From Amblyomma americanum (taxonomy: Eukaryota > Arthropoda > Arachnida > Ixodida > Ixodidae), in NCBI RefSeq assembly GCF_052857255.1, contig NC_135497.1, positions 117,666,413-117,730,412 of the forward strand: a stretch of DNA of 64,000 nucleotides, written 5' to 3'. The notes below the pieces were generated by a model, which did not search any database, had not been told where the DNA came from, and saw only the letters and a program-made list of their open reading frames with translations. This document shows, in pieces, positions 59,565-64,000 of the stretch. Both the position numbers and the translations under genes were made by a program. Position 1 is the stretch's first letter, and the number at the start of each line of letters is the position of its first letter.

Positions 59565-59940
59565 TTTCTAGGTTATTAAATAAAATAATCTTTGAACGTT
59601 TTTCTCTTGAAACATCTAGCTCACAAACTCGAAGGGAGAATTTTTGTAAGCCGCTGTATTGCCTTAGTGCTAAATTGTGACACGTATGACATTTGCACCA
59701 CTGTTAACCCCTATGCTTTGTGTATTAATGAGCATGTACCAAGAGTTTATATCGATGGTTCTGAATTTCTTGTATTATATTCTGTTAGGTAGTGTGCATG
59801 AATTTTTTTACTTTTTTTTAACTTTTGCCCTTGATGTACGCCCTGCAGGGGGGCTCGGGCTCCCTCAAGCGAAAATCGTTCGCTTTTTGCCTGAGCCTGC
59901 CAACATCATAATGATGTAAATAAATCTGACTTGACTTGAA
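59565..59940 (+). mobile_element. 5'-truncated CR1/L2-like LINE inside the Penelope element
   Basis: The last about 35 codons of a LINE ORF2 (RLLNKIIFERFSLETSSSQT, then a stop at 59678-59680) and the 3' UTR are present. The UTR carries the double stem-loop (59852-59897) and ends TAATGATGTAAATAAATCTGACTTGACTTGAA. The tail is like that at 7866-7898. It is opposite in strand to the host element and splits the GIY-YIG domain. I could not find an unambiguous target duplication. Confidence 0.82.
59852..59897 (+). other. LINE 3' UTR double stem-loop (third copy)
   Basis: The outer stem GGCTCGGGC (59852-59860) pairs with GCCTGAGCC (59889-59897), including one G-T pair. The inner stem AAGCGAA (59867-59873) pairs with TTCGCTT (59879-59885). 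Same layout as 7813-7859 and 37695-37740 with different paired bases. Confidence 0.75.
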
Positions 59941-60062
59941 TCGACCGCGTATGCTCTCCTGCGCGTTCATTCACGCAGCGGCCTGTCTGGCCAACATACA
60001 CGCGACCACACTTGAGCGGGATTTCATATACCACGCCTGTGGCACATTTCACGAGTTTGGGC
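59941..60062 (-). pseudogene. GIY-YIG endonuclease, N-terminal half
   Basis: The minus strand reads KLVKCATGVVYEIPLKCGRV, with VYEIPLKCGRVYVGQTGR (about 60033-59980) covering the paired GVVY..YVGQTGR signature, then CVNERAGEH. The catalytic Tyr and Arg positions are recognisable. GEH would usually be preceded by RL rather than RA. It breaks at 59940, where a LINE has inserted. Confidence 0.87.
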
Positions 60063-60762
60063 ATCTTTTATTTTCCATTCACTTCGTCGGGATCCTTCGT
60101 TGCAGATCCTCGGGCATAACCCGGCCAGCTTAAGTGGTGCTGAAAAAACCACTCGGACGCCATGTCTGTTTGCCACTTTTTTCATGTTGTGGGCTAATTT
60201 GAGCATGTATGGCAGAACCGTTACCTTCATTCTGATCATGCGCTCATTGCTGTTGCCGCGTCTTTATTTTTTTTTTACCGTCTGCAGAAGGCTCTCTGCC
60301 ACAGCTGAGATGACCTCGAAAGGGAAGCAGGCTGAAAGCAGCCTGTTAATCTGATTATGAAAGCTGGCTTGCATTGCATGCGGGCATGACTTTATAAGAG
60401 CATTTTCCAGGCACGAGCTTGCTATAGCTCTCTTAACTATCTCAGAATGTGCAGAATCATATGGAAGAAGCTTTTTACTGCGCTCATGGAGCATAGTTCC
60501 AACAGATGTGATGAAGGCCGAACTGCAACTTGATATCTAAAAACTGCAAAGAACCGTTACTTGAGTGTTTGTGCGTGAACACCAAACCCCTCCCATACTG
60601 TCTAAAAAGGTTTAAAGTAGTATTCACTGAATCAGGGCGCCTCATAATTTTGTATTTCGATACATCAGTTTAGAAATCGTCCACATATCTGAAAGCCCCT
60701 GGTTAGTAAACTCGTTATTCAGGGAGCGGCCAACCGCAGCAAAGAATATGTTTATAGCGCAA
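60036..60762 (-). pseudogene. Penelope-like RT, C-terminal portion
   Basis: Reading down the minus strand: FFAAVGRSLNNEFTNQG (about 60755-60705) shifts frame into AFRYVDDF (60696-60673), the RT catalytic motif C with both Asp intact, followed at once by a stop. Then SLQFLDIKLQFG (about 60560-60525), KLLPYDSAHSEIVKRAIASS (60477-60418), ENALIKSCPH and AVAESLLQTVKKK (to 60264), then HNMKKVANRHGVRVVFSAPL (60190-60131). This order is characteristic of Penelope-like RT and linker. At least two frameshifts and several stops. Confidence 0.85.
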
Positions 60763-62395
60763 GTTTAATCCCGACGTAAGAGAGGGCGAATGATTGGCTG
60801 GTGCCTCTGCTGCTGGCTTTCGTAGCCGTGCAGCTCAAGGAAAGCACGCCGATCACGAACCGAGCTTACGTACAATCATCGCTGCGAATCAGGCCACTGC
60901 AGTTGTTTAAATACGTCTGGGAAACGTGTGTACTTTCCGTATGAGCCTCTTTGCTGAAGCACATGGTTGAAAACAGTTATTTCGGGTGAGAACACCTCCT
61001 ATCCACGTTTGTTTATTATTTAGTAGTTAGGTGCTGCAGCAAGGCGCCATGGCTGATTCACTTACGCAAAAACAGTACTTTCAAGGCGATCACAATAAAG
61101 TACCAAAATAAAGAGCAATAATTAAGGGCATAAGCACAACAGAGTACAGACAAACGAAGGGCTGTTTTGTGCTTGTCTTTTGCTGCGCTAAGTTTTTTTT
61201 ATATAAGAAAAAGAGAACCAATTCACCCGGAAAGTAGTTGCATGAGAATATATACAGTTTCAGGGACCTTCCAGCTATTCTCAGTGAAGCTAGAAGTCAG
61301 AAACACTGTGGCCTGCTTGCTTTGCTTTGAGTTGCAGAATGAGGGTCATTGCTTTGCAGCGTCAGCTGTTGTAGCCCGAGCACCCCTCCGAGACCTCATG
61401 GTAGTCGTCCGCAAGAAGTGACGTCATTACGCAGCAAGGCAATATGACCTTGTTATCTGTCACATGACTCACCCATTAACTGAATCCTAGAACACGTTCT
61501 CGTGTTATATTTATCCTTCCTTATCCCCCTTACACATATGGCTTACGCTGAAACTCGGATCGTGAAGGTCGTGAACTTGACCTTCTTTTTGCATGACAAA
61601 CTAATATTTTCTTTTCGTAATGAGCATGTGCCACCTTTGCGAAAACTAACCAGGCTGCTGCGACTGCGCAGATTGTGGGCTGCCAGAGAAGCGGTGGCGC
61701 TGCGCTCGCTATCAATTGCCTGATGCTAGGATAACCTGCATGACATGAACCTGCGCCATCGCTATCCTCTCAGAATGGTATTGTTACGTGGCCCAAGGCG
61801 AGGGCGACACAAGAACGGCCCGAGCACAGGACACAGAGCACGGAGCCCAAAAGCCCAGAACACGCGCGCCACCGAGACACTTCGTTCGCTCCGTCTCAAT
61901 TCGTATTATCTGTCGCAATATTAAGTATTCTGAGAACGTGGGAAGCGATCAGGGCAGCCTGGCAACTTTTGGCGAAGACGGTTCATAGATAAGTACCGGG
62001 AAGAGGAGAATGTGACGTTCGAATACTGCGTTAGCTTTGCTGGACGCCGACAAGAGGACACACGTCCCAGATGATTCGTTTCTTTTTGGCTCTCTCTTTC
62101 GATCAACTCTGACTTTTTCCGCTTCTTTTTAGCTGTCTGATATCGATGTATTTGCGGTCGAGATATACGCTCCTGAAGTCGTCCTCGAGGTTCGAGTCGT
62201 CGAACGCTCTTCCGTTTGGATGTGTCACCCCTGGAAGCACCTGACGTTTCTCTGAGCTCTTTCATTACGTAGAGCCTCGTTAAAAATGCGGCAGGGAGAG
62301 GGGCATTGAAATTACGGGAGCAAAAAGGCGACAGCATTCGAAAAAAAAAGGAAGGACACTAAACGCGGCATTCCTCGAAGTACAATTTTGCTCTT
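60763..62395. other. Unassigned DNA
   Basis: No gene is recognised. TGTTACGTGGCCCAAGGCGAGGGCGACAC at 61782-61810 has the look of an LTR edge, but I find no partner. The minus frame 61921-62337 (138 codons) has no motif. Confidence 0.35.
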
Positions 62396-64000
62396 CTTCC
62401 CCTCACTGTTTGCACAACCGATGTCCTTGTCCTTCAGGGCGCGCGACGGGCGCCCCCTCCCCTTGTGGCGGGAAACGTCGCGCTGCCGAATTCTGCCGCT
62501 CTCGCGCGTGGTGCCCCTCTCGACGGCCGTTTGTCGGGGCTCGCGCAGTTGCATATGAAAGGCCGACAAGAGCGCGCAATCTTCGCCGCCGCTGCTGCCG
62601 AAGCCGGCGAGCGCGGGCTGGCTGACCTCCGGCTGACGGCAGACGGGGAGGCGCTAAGCCTCGAGCAAAGCGAAAGGGGCCATAAAAGGGTCTGAGCTAC
62701 GTTTTCAGTCGAGTGACGTTTCCCCGCATGGAAATTTATTGGATGGCGTATATGTTATTTGCAAGAGTCGCGCGTTTTCACGCGTGCTTTTCCCTCGCCT
62801 TGCGTACCGTTTGCCCGACCTAGCGTGGGTGCCAAATTATTAAATAAATCTGGTAAGCGTATTCAAATCCCCCTTCCTAAGACGTAATATCGAGTGGCTT
62901 ACTGGCTTTGCCTTTTATTGAATAGGCTTGCAGCACCGTACAATAAATAAAACGCGGCCCAGGCAGGCCCTTGCCATTGGCTACAAATTCACAGTGATTG
63001 CGAATGACAGAAATCTTCGAACAATGAGTATGCTGCATAGAATTGAGCAGAGACTACACCTTATTCCCACGGGCGGTGTTCAAAGAATTAGTGTCATTCT
63101 GTGCTCCAGGAGTCGAACAGCAGCTCCGGTTACCTCTTGGGAGGTTCGGCGGACGGCACGAGCGCAGGGCACCGTAGCCCGTCCTGTCTCGAAGCGGACT
63201 GAAAAGGAGCGAGCGGATTTGTGCATGGGCACGCTCTGCCAGGTGGCTCGCTCCGGAGATTGTGGCCGCGCACACAGAAGGCACACCTCTGAGGGCGACA
63301 GGAGGCGCTCGTCCTCGCCGAGGTCGCAACCTACGCCCCCTGGGCGCGATCGGGGCAGGCCATTAATCTGGCCGGAGGCCCAGCAGCCTCGTTGCAGCCT
63401 CGCGATCCTCTATACATAGCCGCGCAGGCGCTTTCGCAATCGGGATTCGTCACAGAACGCAAATGCCTCTCCGTCATTCCGGCGGCGCTCGCGTGGATTG
63501 CCATCTTTGTTTCTTGCGCGACGCGTTCGCATTCGTCTTGAGCGCGGCGCTAGGGCTCTTGTGCGGCCCGGGGCGCCTTTGTCCGTGGTTCCCGAACGCC
63601 GCTTTCTATTTCCAGGGCCGATCAGATAAACGCCGCGAGGGCGAGTCATTAGGGCGTAGTTTACGAGCTGAAAATGTTGCCCCGCTCGCGGCAGCGCCGC
63701 TCGGGTGACGGGGACGCGCGCGGTGTCGGGGGCGCACGGCCGCATCTGCCATCAGTGCGGCCGTCGGGAACTATCTTTCGCCGCCGCCCGCACGAAAGAA
63801 CTGCAATTAGAAGGCGGCCAAGCGGTGAACGGCTTTCGCCGCCGCCGATATCAGTAGGCGCTGCGCGGACTCGCTCCAGGCGTCGTCCCGGAGTCGCAGA
63901 ACCACGTGAACAAAGCGCTGCTTTCAGATGCGATCGTCTCCTCTCTGTGCCTTGCTACACGACTGGCGGTGCTCGTCTAACTATTACAACGTCTCTGTAT
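62396..64000. other. CpG-rich end of window, no gene recognised
   Basis: 62396-62700 and 63100-63930 are GC/CpG-rich and open in several frames on both strands (up to 163 codons at 62928-63419) with no recognised domain. Any gene here may continue past the window edge. Confidence 0.4.
62681..62709 (+). promoter_or_regulatory. Possible TATA plus TCAGT initiator
   Basis: CATAAAAG (62681-62688) is followed by TTTCAGTC, with the arthropod initiator TCAGT at 62705-62709. The spacing is about 26 bases to the A, slightly short of the usual 28-31. It lies at the downstream edge of a CpG-rich block. No downstream coding exon is recognised. Confidence 0.3.

Larger units (their letters stand above)
59140..60762 (-). 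mobile_element. Penelope-like retroelement, degenerate, split by a LINE
   Basis: On the minus strand it runs from RT (60762 downward) through the GIY-YIG endonuclease to a 3' region near 59150 with AACACAGGAAAGGCGATGTAGACG on the plus strand. Penelope-like elements encode a telomerase-related RT fused to a GIY-YIG endonuclease. The frame is broken several times and the N-terminal RT is missing above 60762. A plus-strand LINE tail (about 59565-59940) interrupts the endonuclease. Confidence 0.88.

Overview
This window looks like tick (Ixodida, probably a hard tick) nuclear DNA. The strongest pointer is three copies of the tRNA-derived Ruka-type SINE known from ixodid ticks. Ty3/gypsy, CR1/L2-like, RTE-like, I-like and Penelope-like retroelements, long GT/AT/GA microsatellites and a 100-N scaffold gap agree with this. 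I found no host protein-coding gene I can defend. Every long reading frame with recognisable protein content belongs to a transposable element, and all of these are broken by stops, frameshifts, truncations or insertions. Species cannot be fixed from the sequence alone.

Layout. 1-4.2 kb: unassigned DNA, a 33-bp-arm hairpin (2254-2334), a TCTATAG-rich tract, the first copy of a dispersed repeat, and a SINE with a 12-bp target duplication. 4.2-7.9 kb: a CR1/L2-like LINE (end of ORF1, endonuclease-RT ORF2, structured 3' end) with a TA/TG microsatellite near the end of ORF2. 8-14.3 kb: CpG-rich DNA without a recognisable gene, a second dispersed-repeat copy and a LINE ORF1-like scrap. 14.3-22.8 kb: a nest in which an antisense RTE-type LINE is split by a 6.8-kb Ty3/gypsy element (LTRs 15332-15707 and 21758-22132, CTAT duplication) and by a SINE. 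The gypsy element is itself split inside reverse transcriptase by a 904-bp terminal-inverted-repeat element. 23-37.8 kb: half of a foldback element beside a (GT)n array, a gap-flanking SINE, a complete 664-bp foldback element, a GCGATAGCGTTAA-ended repeat and a second CR1/L2-like LINE fragment. 38-48 kb: CpG-rich blocks, SINE remnants and an I-like LINE 3' end.

48.5-53.5 kb holds a 238-bp MITE inserted between box A and box B of a SINE, and a mosaic in which one 608-bp block (52213-52820) is built from four segments that each also occur separately nearby. 54-57 kb carries a hAT-like candidate and a third dispersed-repeat copy. 59.1-60.8 kb is a degenerate Penelope-like element (RT YVDDF motif plus GIY-YIG endonuclease) on the minus strand, split by a 5'-truncated LINE on the plus strand. 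The last 3 kb are CpG-rich with a possible TATA/Inr core promoter.

The elements are connected by mobilisation rather than by a pathway. SINE copies with 11-15-bp duplications imply LINE machinery acting in trans. Three LINE 3' ends share a two-stem hairpin whose paired bases differ between copies but stay complementary, which suggests a conserved RNA signal. The nest gives a relative order of insertions: RTE LINE first, then gypsy and SINE, then the TIR element inside gypsy.
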